Shown piece after piece: positions 5,968 to 14,309 of a stretch of 19,306 nucleotides of DNA (position 1 is its first letter; each line of letters opens with the position of its first letter). Under the pieces are notes generated by a model. That model did not search any database. It worked only from the letters and a program-made list of their open reading frames with translations, and was not told where the DNA came from. The position numbers were made by a program, and so were the translations under genes. Location: NCBI GenBank assembly GCA_003233075.1, contig QIKQ01000176.1, positions 1 to 19,306 of the forward strand, in the 5' to 3' direction. The stretch comes from Gammaproteobacteria bacterium. Its GTDB lineage: Bacteria; Pseudomonadota; Gammaproteobacteria; SZUA-21.

Positions 5968-7413
5968 CTATTTTACATCTCGTCCATATTCGTCGTCATA
6001 ACGAACAATATCGTCTTCACCCAAATATTCACCGCTTTGCACTTCAATCATAACCAAGTCAACAACACCTGGGTTAATTAATCGATGCTTAACGCCGATT
6101 GGAACAAAAGTAGATTCATTAATATTGACTGTCTTTTTTTCGTCACCAATAATTGTTACCGCTGTTCCTGAAACCACAATCCAGTGTTCGCTGCGGTGAT
6201 GATGGCTTTGCAGCGATAATATAGCGCCAGGTTTGACTACAATTCGTTTTAATTTGAATCGTTCGCCTTCTTCCAAGACAGTGTAAGTTCCCCATGGTCT
6301 ATGCACAGTATTGTGAAATTTATACGCCTCATGTTTGATTGCTTTCAGAGTCTCAACCACCCGTTTAACCTCTTGCGCATTATCTTTATTTGTAACCAAT
6401 AAGGCATCGGGAGTATCAACTATCATGATATTTTTCAAACCAATACCCGCAATCAAACGATCTGAACCTCGAATACACGTATTTTCGGAGTCTAAAAGAA
6501 TATTTTGATTGTCCGTATAATTGCCTTTCTCATCAGATTCTAGTTGTTGACTGATTGAATCCCAAGACCCCACATCATTCCAATTAAAGTCGCATTCAAC
6601 AACGGATACTTGGTTTGATTTTTCCATTATAGCGTAATCAATTGAAATGCTTGCCACCTTCGAAAAAGATTCTTTAGCTAATGTAGTGACCTGAGAGCTC
6701 TTACTTTGGCTAATCTCTTTATGCTGCCAACTCTCGCGAACTTGAGCTAATAATTCAGAATTGTGTTTTTCAAATTCTTCGATTAAGGTTTCAGGTGAAA
6801 AACAAAACATACCTGCATTCCAAACATAGGAACCACTATCAATGAAAATTTGCGCCGTGGCTTGATTTGGTTTTTCGGTGAATTCATCCACTGCATAACA
6901 AGACTCACCTAACGCCGTTTGGCCTTTTTTAATATAACCATAACCTGTTTCAGCCTTAGTTGGCTTAATGCCAAAGGTGACTAGGCGCTTATTTTGCGCT
7001 AGTGTAACAGCTTTCTCTACCCGATTTACAAACGATGTGATAGGCGATATTAGATGGTCAGCGGGCAATACCAACATCACCGCATCCTCGCTATCTGATT
7101 CTATTATAGATAATGCCGCTGAAAGAATTGCCGGTGCGGTATTTCGACCTACGGGTTCCAATAAGTAATCGAGGCTTATATTATCTGCAGGAGAAATTTT
7201 TTGATATTCATCTACCGTTTGAAAATAATAATCGCGATTTGTAATCGTTAAAACTTTTTTGACATTTGGGATTTCTAAAACCCGTTTTAAGGTTTTTTCT
7301 AACAAACTCTCGCCATCAGGCATATGCATGAAAGGCTTGGGGTGAGCTTCTCGCGAAACGGGCCATAAACGCGAGCCCGCTCCACCAGATAGTATTACAG
7401 GAACTACAGACAT
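5968..7413 (-). CDS. manC: Mannose-1-phosphate guanylyltransferase / mannose-6-phosphate isomerase
   Basis: A 481-aa bifunctional cytoplasmic enzyme of the ManC/AlgA/XanB type, full family length. The N-terminal nucleotidyltransferase domain starts with the signature GGAGSRLWPVSREAHPKPF (10-28), which binds GTP and makes GDP-mannose from mannose 1-phosphate. VLPADHLI, GYGYIKKG, FTEKPNQ, YVWNAGMFCF and DVGSWDS follow as in the family. The C-terminal type II mannose-6-phosphate isomerase cupin has RPWGTY and QSHHHRSEHW (402-411) with its metal-binding histidines. ATG at 7413-7411 has only a weak AAGA-type ribosome site. The CPBP gene follows in the same direction. The product would feed GDP-mannose (or GDP-fucose/rhamnose) into the surface polysaccharide, matching the uronate genes at 596-2907. 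No phosphomannomutase is in the window. Confidence 0.93.
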   Translation of the reverse strand: MSVVPVILSGGAGSRLWPVSREAHPKPFMHMPDGESLLEKTLKRVLEIPNVKKVLTITNRDYYFQTVDEYQKISPADNISLDYLLEPVGRNTAPAILSAALSIIESDSEDAVMLVLPADHLISPITSFVNRVEKAVTLAQNKRLVTFGIKPTKAETGYGYIKKGQTALGESCYAVDEFTEKPNQATAQIFIDSGSYVWNAGMFCFSPETLIEEFEKHNSELLAQVRESWQHKEISQSKSSQVTTLAKESFSKVASISIDYAIMEKSNQVSVVECDFNWNDVGSWDSISQQLESDEKGNYTDNQNILLDSENTCIRGSDRLIAGIGLKNIMIVDTPDALLVTNKDNAQEVKRVVETLKAIKHEAYKFHNTVHRPWGTYTVLEEGERFKLKRIVVKPGAILSLQSHHHRSEHWIVVSGTAVTIIGDEKKTVNINESTFVPIGVKHRLINPGVVDLVMIEVQSGEYLGEDDIVRYDDEYGRDVK

Positions 7414-7574
7414 AATTAATTTTCTTTACTATTAGTGTTTAGATGACTTAGGTTACATAGACTCGACATTCGCTCGATAATAATACAAATTATAAGCCAC
7501 GGCAAACATATAATTTCTCAGTTTACCCTTAAGATTTCTCGGTTTATCCTTAAGATAAACGACTTAAATAAGTA

Positions 7575-7667
7575 GTTTACTTGATCATCTGGAAAATATA
7601 GCGATGGCAACGCCTTGAGGACGATCGAGTAAAATGAAACGTACGATTTTTCCTTAAGCCAAATAGG
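7575..7667. repeat. Dispersed palindromic repeat, copy B
   Basis: Diverged second copy of the core at 3585-3678, same orientation, about three quarters identical. TTGATCATC pairs with GAGGACGATCGA, and outer arms with CTTAAG (near 7548 and 7655) extend the imperfect hairpin. The 18-bp ends of copy A are not found here, so this copy is partial or belongs to a sister family. Just upstream, GTTTA.CCTTAAGAT is repeated twice (about 7521-7556). The minus strand is open for about 50 codons through this repeat, which I regard as incidental. Confidence 0.55.
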
Positions 7668-7751
7668 GCAAACAGCCGATTTTTAGAGGTACCCTCAACA
7701 CATTCGTGATGTGCTTAAACTTATGGCAGCTCTAAATTTATCAGCCAATCT

Positions 7752-7944
7752 TTAACTTTTCTTGTATTCGGCAGCTTGTTCACGAATTTCATTTGCTGAT
7801 AATTTAACGACCTTATTATCTTGCCAAATAATAAGCCTGGTATTATGAAAAATTGCCTGTTCACGCGCATTTTTTGCGGCTCTTACCAGCGCCGTTGGGA
7901 CCTGCGATGATAATCATACGTTTATTATTGCCTAAGCTAGTCAT
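7752..7944 (-). pseudogene. Collapsed zeta-toxin-like P-loop kinase remnant
   Basis: From an ATG at 7944-7942 the minus strand encodes MTSLGNNKRMIIIAGPNGAG followed by KS, the start and Walker A of zeta-toxin/putative ATPase family proteins, then runs into TGA at 7863-7861. Overlapping in another frame (to TAA at 7754-7752) is AAKNAREQAIFHN...LIIWQDNKVV, which looks like the usual C-terminus of the same family. The roughly 150 or more residues between are missing, so the gene has lost its core by internal deletion. A short frame ending at 7937 overlaps the ATG and could be the tail of the former antitoxin; that is speculative. Zeta toxins phosphorylate UDP-GlcNAc-type substrates, but this remnant cannot be active. 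Confidence 0.65.
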
Positions 7945-7999
7945 TGCTAGCACAACCACCTGACGCCCTTTGCAGTTTCATTTCTAAGCCTTTGCATTT

Positions 8000-8021
8000 A
8001 AAAAACCTCTATGAATAGAGG
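8000..8021 (-). terminator. Rho-independent terminator
   Basis: On the minus strand CCTCTA TTCA TAGAGG is followed directly by TTTTTT, a compact intrinsic terminator. It lies about 170 bp beyond the ssb stop and would stop transcripts from ssb before the zeta remnant. Confidence 0.65.
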
Positions 8022-8106
8022 CTTTCTTACACTTTCAATCTCTATATGATCTCATATAGAGCACCTCTGATTTATTCAGAGGTTCGTACGACACAGAGAA
8101 GTGTCG
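8006..8106. repeat. Row of four perfect hairpins downstream of ssb
   Basis: Four perfect stem-loops follow each other within 101 bp: CCTCTA TGAA TAGAGG (8006-8021), CTCTATATG ATCT CATATAGAG (8040-8061), ACCTCTGA TTTAT TCAGAGGT (8063-8083) and CGACAC AGAGAA GTGTCG (8089-8106). The first three share a CTCT.../...AGAG stem. The first serves as the minus-strand terminator. The whole could be the structured 3' end of the ssb message or a small RNA. No coding frame is convincing here. Confidence 0.6.
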
Positions 8107-8192
8107 CCAAAAGCAAACGCTCTTGTGAACAAAACAAAAATCGTATTTTTTTGAGTGCTCTGTCAATTCAGCGGGATATGTTCAGGGCTTTC

Positions 8193-8657
8193 TCAGAAAG
8201 GAATATCATCATCAAAACCACCTGCGCCCATATTAGCGGGTACCGCAGCAGCGGGAGCATTTGCTGGTGCAGCTGCTGGGCTTGAATCGTTTGCACCAAG
8301 ATTGGCACCGCCAGCGCCAGCACGTCCGCCGAGCATTTGCATTTCATTTCCATAAACTTTAGTTGTGTAACGATCCTTGCCTTCCTTGTCCTGCCATTTA
8401 TCAGTTTGTAGCCGACCTTCTACATAAACTTGTGAACCTTTTTTTAAATATTCACCAACAACTTCCGCAAGTCGATTAAAAAATACTACTCGATGCCATT
8501 CCGTTTTTTCTTTGGTTTCACCGCTTTGCTTGTCTTTCCACTGTTCGCTCGTCGCAATCGTAATATTTGCCACCGCTCCGCCGCTAGGCATATATCTGAC
8601 TTCAGGATCAGCACCCAAATTACCAATTAAAGTTACTTTATTTACGCCACGCGCCAT
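8193..8657 (-). CDS. ssb: Single-stranded DNA-binding protein
   Basis: A 154-aa SSB that coats single-stranded DNA as a tetramer in replication, recombination and repair. The OB-fold spans about residues 4-108 (VNKVTLIGNLGADPEVRY, EWHRVVFFNRLAEVVGEYL, KGSQVYVEGRL). A Gly/Ala/Pro-rich flexible linker follows (about 110-147), then the acidic tip FDDDIPF that docks partner proteins. The ATG at 8657-8655 has GGAG about 7 bases upstream. The gene follows the MFS gene on the same strand with a 169-bp gap, so it likely has its own promoter. No LexA-type CTGT-N8-ACAG box was seen. Confidence 0.97.
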   Translation of the reverse strand: MARGVNKVTLIGNLGADPEVRYMPSGGAVANITIATSEQWKDKQSGETKEKTEWHRVVFFNRLAEVVGEYLKKGSQVYVEGRLQTDKWQDKEGKDRYTTKVYGNEMQMLGGRAGAGGANLGANDSSPAAAPANAPAAAVPANMGAGGFDDDIPF

Positions 8658-8826
8658 AGTTTTCTCCGCTAACTAAAAGCTAAAATTAAGTGTTTTCTAC
8701 ACTCACCTTACTGATATTAAGTATCGCACAAGCTGGTAATAAACGAAATACAGTTTTCCTCTGACTTTTTAAGCCGATCAGCAGCTTCTAGTGAACAAAT
8801 TACCAACCCAATTGTTAATCTGCTGA

Positions 8827-10284
8827 TTAATCAGTACTTTTCGAATACATAAATAAAGCCTCTTCATCGAGCGCTTTACTATCGACTTTAAGGTAGGCGA
8901 CACCTTCTTCCTTGACGATAATCGCTTCAGCAACTCCTTGAATAGACGTCAAGTTAACGACCATTTTTTTGGCTTCTTTCTCGTCCAGCGGACCGACATT
9001 AAGTAATTGAGTTTTTAAGTATCTTGGACTTTGCATGCTCATTGCTATCAAAAACCAACACACTGCCATCGAAAGGCAAAAGATATAAACGCCAGTTATG
9101 CCGTAATACGCTTTGCTAACACCGCCCATTATGCCGCCGACAAAGGTTCCAAAATATTGAAACGAGGAATAAACGCCCATTGCTGTGCCCTTATTTTCGG
9201 GTGAGCATGCTTTTGAGACTAACGATGGCAAGGCTGCTTCTAAAAAATTAAAGGCGCCGAAAAAAACGATCAACATAATTGAAAATAAAACAATCGTTTG
9301 CATCGGATTTGCAATGCCGATAAGACTTATATTTAAATTCATGGTCGACAAAATAAAATGAGACGCAATTAGGAATAGAATGGACAGCAGGAACATTTCT
9401 TTCATACGCCGTAGTCGCTCGCCAATAACGATCATCGGGATCATAATAAGCATTGATGCACTAAGCGCAATCAAATAGATGAAGCCATAATGTACTTCGC
9501 TTATAACGAAAGAATCATTCGTAAAAATATTACCGAAAATAGTTGGGAATACAACAAAACAAGCTGCAAACATGACATGCAGAAAAAAAATCCCAATGTT
9601 ATATCGATTCAACTGGCCGTTATTAAAAACTTTTTTAATTTGTTTCGGTACAGTTTCAGTATCTCGGTGAAAACTTAAATGATCTGGCTCAGGAACAACG
9701 TAAAGAATCAGAAACAGTCCACAAGTTGCAAAAAAAGCAGTCATCCAAAATATGCCATAAATGCCAATTAACTTGTTTAACATTGGACCGATTACAAATG
9801 AGGCTAAAATCGAAATGCCAATGGTCGCGCCTATTATGGCCATCGCTTTAGTACGCACTTCCTCGCGTGTCAGATCGGCAGCTAGAGCCATAATCACGGC
9901 GGCAATTGCCCCACAACCTTGAATCACTCGACCTAAAATGATGCCCCAAATAGAACTAGATGATGCAGCGACGACACTGCCTATTATAAACAGACATAAA
10001 CCAATCACTATCAGCCGTTTACGACCATAGTGATCAGACAACATGCCAAAAGGAATTTGGAATAATCCTTGCGTTAAACCGTAAATGCCAATCGCAATAC
10101 CGAGAGTTATATCGGTTAGACCTTCAATTGATCCGTCTTTTAGATATAACCCTAAAACTGGGAATATCATGAATAGGCCAAACATACGCAAAGCAACTAT
10201 TAAGGCAAGCGAAAAACAGGCTTTCCTCTCACCACCCGTTAGGTGATGAAATTTTGGTCGCCCAGATTGCTGATTGCCACTCAC
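8827..10284 (-). CDS. YajR-like MFS transporter with C-terminal ferredoxin-like domain
   Basis: A 485-aa inner-membrane major facilitator transporter with about 12 membrane helices. Motif A is clear in loop 2-3 (GMLSDHYGRKR), and RVIQGCGAIAA in helix 4 resembles the drug/H+ antiporter subgroup. After the last helix (about residue 410) comes a soluble tail of about 70 residues with a beta-alpha-beta pattern (VVNLTSIQGVAEAIIVKEEG, then VAYLKVD), like the YAM domain of E. coli YajR. Start is GTG at 10284-10282, supported by AAGGGGA about 8 bases upstream and no better ATG nearby. The natural substrate is unknown. It is divergent from uvrA with only 72 bp between; this neighbourhood with ssb is conserved in Legionella/Coxiella as I remember it. 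Confidence 0.85.
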   Translation of the reverse strand: MSGNQQSGRPKFHHLTGGERKACFSLALIVALRMFGLFMIFPVLGLYLKDGSIEGLTDITLGIAIGIYGLTQGLFQIPFGMLSDHYGRKRLIVIGLCLFIIGSVVAASSSSIWGIILGRVIQGCGAIAAVIMALAADLTREEVRTKAMAIIGATIGISILASFVIGPMLNKLIGIYGIFWMTAFFATCGLFLILYVVPEPDHLSFHRDTETVPKQIKKVFNNGQLNRYNIGIFFLHVMFAACFVVFPTIFGNIFTNDSFVISEVHYGFIYLIALSASMLIMIPMIVIGERLRRMKEMFLLSILFLIASHFILSTMNLNISLIGIANPMQTIVLFSIMLIVFFGAFNFLEAALPSLVSKACSPENKGTAMGVYSSFQYFGTFVGGIMGGVSKAYYGITGVYIFCLSMAVCWFLIAMSMQSPRYLKTQLLNVGPLDEKEAKKMVVNLTSIQGVAEAIIVKEEGVAYLKVDSKALDEEALFMYSKSTD

Positions 10285-10297
10285 TTAGTTTTCCCCT

Positions 10298-10327
10298 TTG
10301 CGTTCAAGGTACAAGAAGGCGTATATT
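10298..10327 (+). promoter_or_regulatory. Candidate uvrA promoter
   Basis: TTGCGT (10298-10303), an 18-bp spacer and TATATT (10322-10327) lie 29 bp before the uvrA ATG, inside the 72-bp divergent gap. No canonical LexA box overlaps it, so SOS control is not evident from sequence. By-eye call. Confidence 0.35.
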
Positions 10328-10356
10328 ACCAGGTTGCGATTCAAAAAGGCTAATCA

Positions 10357-13182
10357 ATGGATAAAATCGTTATAAGAGGGGCGCGGACCCATAATTTAAA
10401 AAACATAGATCTTGACCTGCCTCGAGACAAGCTTATTGTTATCACTGGCTTGTCCGGCTCTGGAAAATCGTCGCTCGCCTTCGACACTATTTACGCTGAA
10501 GGGCAAAGACGTTACGTAGAAAGCCTTTCGGCTTATGCACGACAGTTCCTATCGATAATGGAAAAGCCCGATGTAGATCATATTGAAGGCTTATCGCCCG
10601 CAATTTCGATTGAACAGAAGTCTACATCACACAATCCGAGATCTACTGTCGGCACTATTACTGAAATTTATGATTACCTAAGATTACTGTATGCGCGCGT
10701 TGGTATTCCGCGCTGCCCAACCCACGAATCTGAATTGGATGCACAAACCGTTAGCCAAATGGTAGATTTAGTTCTCGCTAAACCTGAGGGCACCCGGATG
10801 ATGTTGCTCGCACCGATTATAGAGGAACGCAAAGGGGAGCATTCTCAAGTTTTTGATCAACTGCGCGCACAAGGATTTATTCGTGCCCGAGTTGATGGCA
10901 AGGTCATTGATCTCGACACCACGCCTGTTCTTGATTTACGTAAAAAACATACCATTGAGGTCGTAGTCGATCGATTTAAAATTAAAAAAGACCTAGCGCT
11001 ACGACTTTCAGAGTCCTTTGAAACTGCTTTAGCCTTAACCAAAGGCCTAGCTAGAGTTGCCTACATGGAGGACGTTAAGAAAAAAGATCTAGTCTTTTCT
11101 GCCAACTTCGCCTGCCCACAATGTGGTTATAGCATCTCGGAGCTAGAACCGAGGCTATTCTCTTTTAATAGTCCTATTGGTGCCTGCCCTGAGTGTGATG
11201 GCTTAGGAGTACAACAAGTCATAGACCCTCAGCGCGTTGTGCTGCACCCACATTTATCTCTTGCTGGCGGTGCGATTCGAAGCTGGGATCGGCGAAATAT
11301 ATATTATTTTCAAATAATAAATGCACTGGCAGATCACTACGGTTTTGATATCGAAAAGCCCTACGAAAAACTAACTAAAAAAGTTAAAGAGTTAGTTTTA
11401 TATGGAAGTCGCGGTGAAATTATTGAATTCCAATATAAAAATGATCGCGGTCGAATAACGAAAAAATCGCACGCTTTTGAAGGTATCATTAATAATATTA
11501 AGCGACGATATCATGAAACAGAATCAAGCGCAGTGCGAGATGAACTGGCAAAATATCTCAGTGTACAGTCTTGCGATGAATGCAAGGGAGCTCGCCTAAC
11601 CGAAGCGGCACGTCATGTTTTTATTAAAACACATACGATTACCAGTATTACCGATTTGCCTATTGCTAAAGCACAAAAGCTATTCGCTAAGTTAACCCTC
11701 ACTGGTCATCGAGGCGAAATTGCTAAAAAAATACTAAAAGAAATTTGCCAACGCCTAGATTTTTTGGTCAATGTAGGTTTAGATTATTTATCTCTGGCGC
11801 GCAGTGCTGACTCCTTATCTGGTGGTGAAGCGCAACGCATACGTTTAGCAAGCCAAATTGGTGCAGGTCTAGTTGGCGTTATGTATGTTTTGGACGAGCC
11901 ATCCATTGGCTTACACCAACGGGATAATCAACGCCTATTAAATACTCTGACCTACTTACGCGACCTAGGCAATACTGTCATTGTTGTTGAACATGACGAA
12001 GAAGCCATTCATGCTGCCGACTATGTCGTTGATATTGGCCCAGGTGCTGGTGTACACGGCGGAGAAATTGTTGCTAAAGGTACCGTAGAAGAAATTAAGA
12101 ATAATAAAAGGTCCTTAACCGGACAATATATTTCCGGAAAGCAAAAAATAGAAATCCCAAAAAATCGAAATTCATTCGATAAAAACAAAGTCATTAAAAT
12201 AAACAAAGCGAGCGCTAACAACTTAAAAAACCTTAACGTGAGTATTCCGCTTGGCTTAATGACTTGCATTACCGGCGTTTCAGGTTCAGGCAAATCGACT
12301 TTAATAAACGATACCTTATATCGCTTTGCCGCACGTGAGCTTAATAAGGCAAGCACGGTACCTGCAACGCATGACTCCATAGAAGGCATAGAACACCTAG
12401 ACAAAGTAGTTGATATTGACCAAAGCCCAATTGGTCGCACACCGCGATCAAATCCGGCAACCTACACAGGATTATTTACGCCGATACGCGAATTATTTGC
12501 CGCCACGCAAGAATCAAGATCACGCGGTTATAAATCCGGTCGTTTTAGCTTTAATGTCAAAGGCGGTCGTTGCGAAGCTTGTCAAGGTGATGGCGTGATG
12601 CGCGTTGAAATGCATTTCCTGCCCGACGTTTATGTGCCATGTGATGTCTGCAGTAGCAAACGTTATAATCGTGAAACTTTGGATATTCGCTACAAAGGTA
12701 AAAATATAAGCGAAGTATTAGACATGACGGTTGAAGATGCCTACCCCTTCTTTCACGCAGTGCCCGTATTAAAGCGTAAACTACGTACTTTGTTAGACGT
12801 TGGCCTGTCTTATATTTGCCTTGGTCAAAATGCAACCACCTTGTCCGGCGGCGAAGCGCAGCGCATTAAATTATCACGCGAGTTATCCAAGCGTGACACT
12901 GGCAATACTCTCTATATATTAGATGAACCAACTACTGGCCTACACTTTCACGATATAAAACAATTAATGCAAGTGCTGCACAAACTACGCGAGCATGGCA
13001 ATACTATCGTTGTTATCGAACATAACTTGGATGTCATTAAAACAGCCGATTGGATTATCGATTTGGGCCCTGAAGGGGGCGATCAAGGTGGACGTATTGT
13101 TGTGACGGGTACACCAGATGAAGTTGCAAAGAATGAAAAATCACATACTGCGCGATTTCTAAAAAAAGTGCTGGCTGAGTAA
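10357..13182 (+). CDS. uvrA: Excinuclease ABC subunit A
   Basis: A 941-aa ATPase that recognises bulky DNA lesions with UvrB in nucleotide excision repair; length equals the E. coli protein within one residue. Two ABC modules are complete: Walker A GLSGSGKS at 31-38 and GVSGSGKS at 640-647, signature LSGGEAQRIRLA at 487 and LSGGEAQRIKLS at 829, Walker B regions VLDEPSIGL and ILDEPTTGL. Zinc sites are C253/C256/C277/C280 and C739/C742/C762/C765 (CEAC...CDVC). ATG at 10357 has AAGG about 9 bases upstream. It converges with the alpha/beta hydrolase gene at 13406. Nothing is missing or unusual. Confidence 0.98.
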   Translation: MDKIVIRGARTHNLKNIDLDLPRDKLIVITGLSGSGKSSLAFDTIYAEGQRRYVESLSAYARQFLSIMEKPDVDHIEGLSPAISIEQKSTSHNPRSTVGTITEIYDYLRLLYARVGIPRCPTHESELDAQTVSQMVDLVLAKPEGTRMMLLAPIIEERKGEHSQVFDQLRAQGFIRARVDGKVIDLDTTPVLDLRKKHTIEVVVDRFKIKKDLALRLSESFETALALTKGLARVAYMEDVKKKDLVFSANFACPQCGYSISELEPRLFSFNSPIGACPECDGLGVQQVIDPQRVVLHPHLSLAGGAIRSWDRRNIYYFQIINALADHYGFDIEKPYEKLTKKVKELVLYGSRGEIIEFQYKNDRGRITKKSHAFEGIINNIKRRYHETESSAVRDELAKYLSVQSCDECKGARLTEAARHVFIKTHTITSITDLPIAKAQKLFAKLTLTGHRGEIAKKILKEICQRLDFLVNVGLDYLSLARSADSLSGGEAQRIRLASQIGAGLVGVMYVLDEPSIGLHQRDNQRLLNTLTYLRDLGNTVIVVEHDEEAIHAADYVVDIGPGAGVHGGEIVAKGTVEEIKNNKRSLTGQYISGKQKIEIPKNRNSFDKNKVIKINKASANNLKNLNVSIPLGLMTCITGVSGSGKSTLINDTLYRFAARELNKASTVPATHDSIEGIEHLDKVVDIDQSPIGRTPRSNPATYTGLFTPIRELFAATQESRSRGYKSGRFSFNVKGGRCEACQGDGVMRVEMHFLPDVYVPCDVCSSKRYNRETLDIRYKGKNISEVLDMTVEDAYPFFHAVPVLKRKLRTLLDVGLSYICLGQNATTLSGGEAQRIKLSRELSKRDTGNTLYILDEPTTGLHFHDIKQLMQVLHKLREHGNTIVVIEHNLDVIKTADWIIDLGPEGGDQGGRIVVTGTPDEVAKNEKSHTARFLKKVLAE

Positions 13183-13243
13183 CATGACTGCCCCGCAAAC
13201 CATTGGGCATTTGTTCCTGCTACAAGCTAGAAAATTTAAAAAC

Positions 13244-13381
13244 GTAGCCTGTAGGAGGCGTTTGCAAAACGCCTAGTACAGAAAAGATTCAAGCAACATT
13301 TTCCTGCACTTTTAGCCACGACGGCCTTATGTCGTGGAGCACATGGACGTGCGAGAACGACCGCAAGTTCCTACAGGCTAC
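13244..13381. repeat. Structured inverted-repeat element between convergent genes
   Basis: The 138-bp block is bounded by perfect 13-bp inverted repeats GTAGCCTGTAGGA (13244-13256) and TCCTACAGGCTAC (13369-13381). Inside are two further perfect hairpins, AGGCGTTT GCA AAACGCCT (13256-13274) and CCACGAC..GTCGTGG (about 13316-13337). It sits between the convergent uvrA and hydrolase genes and is richer in GC than its surroundings. It may act as a bidirectional terminator, and it looks like a dispersed palindromic repeat; no second copy is in the window. Confidence 0.55.
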
Positions 13382-13405
13382 TTTTATTGTGCTTTTAATA
13401 TTTAG

Positions 13406-14278
13406 TTATTTGGGTTTTAAATCTGCCAGAATTCGATCCATGTAATGAAAGCCTAGAGAAAAATGTCCTTCGTTTTCAAAATAATAACTTTGACAATTTT
13501 TAATTTCCGAAACCGATTTTTCAGTCATCGTCACAGGTACTGTTTTGTCTTGCCTGCCATGCCAGAAACTGACACGACCTTTATAATCTTGTAAAAAATC
13601 TACTTTATAATGAGTATATAAATATAACTCCCAAGCCACGCCACGCGCGCCTTGCCGAAATGCTTCGCGTATTAATTTTAGATAATGATTTAAAACAGAT
13701 TGATCATCAAATATTTTCATATCGGATTGAGCAGCACTGCCCGTTAATATTTTTAGCACTGTTTTGGGTGATCGCTTTAATATAGGACCAATAATAAAAC
13801 GATAAAGTTGACGAGTAACTATAGGAAATCGATACATTAAATTAATTAGGAGAGATTCGCTAAAACCAAAATCCTTTTTAGAAACACTCTCATGCAGATC
13901 ACGTAATCCGCAAACAATTCCAACTTTATAAACACAATCTTGTATTTGATAAGCTGCGGACAATGCATAGGGTGCTCCACCGGAAACTCCAATGATACTA
14001 AATTGTTTTATCTTTAAATGCGATATTAACTGCTCTAGATCTTTTTTCCAATCAGGTATGATTCTATTTTTGCAGAAACTAGAAAGCCCCATGCCAGGCC
14101 GGTCAGCAGCAATTAAACGAATGCCTTGCGATTGCGCAGATTTTGCGATCAGCGCAGCCTCAAGACGTGAAGCAGGAAAACCATGACAATATATGACAGG
14201 AAAACCATCTAAATCGCCATATTCCTGAAAACACATTTGCCGTCCATCAGCTAAATTAAACAAATACTTGTTAGCCAT
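13406..14278 (-). CDS. Alpha/beta-fold hydrolase
   Basis: A 290-aa protein with a complete alpha/beta hydrolase active site: oxyanion region HGFPASR (32-38), nucleophile elbow GVSGG with Ser99, acid in HGRQDKTVP (Asp244) and catalytic His272 in NEGHFSL. DRPGMGLS (59-66) is typical of the family. There is no signal peptide, so it is probably cytoplasmic. A cap region (about 120-225) is basic and helical. The substrate cannot be told; members include esterases, lipases and haloperoxidase-like enzymes. ATG at 14278-14276. The upstream same-strand gene ends 31 bp away at 14310, so the two are likely co-transcribed. Confidence 0.88.
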   Translation of the reverse strand: MANKYLFNLADGRQMCFQEYGDLDGFPVIYCHGFPASRLEAALIAKSAQSQGIRLIAADRPGMGLSSFCKNRIIPDWKKDLEQLISHLKIKQFSIIGVSGGAPYALSAAYQIQDCVYKVGIVCGLRDLHESVSKKDFGFSESLLINLMYRFPIVTRQLYRFIIGPILKRSPKTVLKILTGSAAQSDMKIFDDQSVLNHYLKLIREAFRQGARGVAWELYLYTHYKVDFLQDYKGRVSFWHGRQDKTVPVTMTEKSVSEIKNCQSYYFENEGHFSLGFHYMDRILADLKPK

Positions 14279-14309
14279 GCAAAGTACTCACAAGAATAAA
14301 TTAGAAATA

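Noticed and set aside
7511..7670. Minus-strand open frame of about 50 codons through repeat copy B
   Set aside because: The equivalent frame in copy A is broken by a stop, the sequence is explained by a palindromic repeat, and there is no convincing start or ribosome site.
8046..8355. Small plus-strand frames near the ssb 3' end
   Set aside because: They overlap the ssb coding sequence antisense or the hairpin row and look like shadows of the Gly/Ala/Pro linker codons.
10285..10356. LexA/SOS box upstream of uvrA
   Set aside because: No CTGT-N8-ACAG or close variant was found in the 72-bp divergent gap, nor upstream of ssb.
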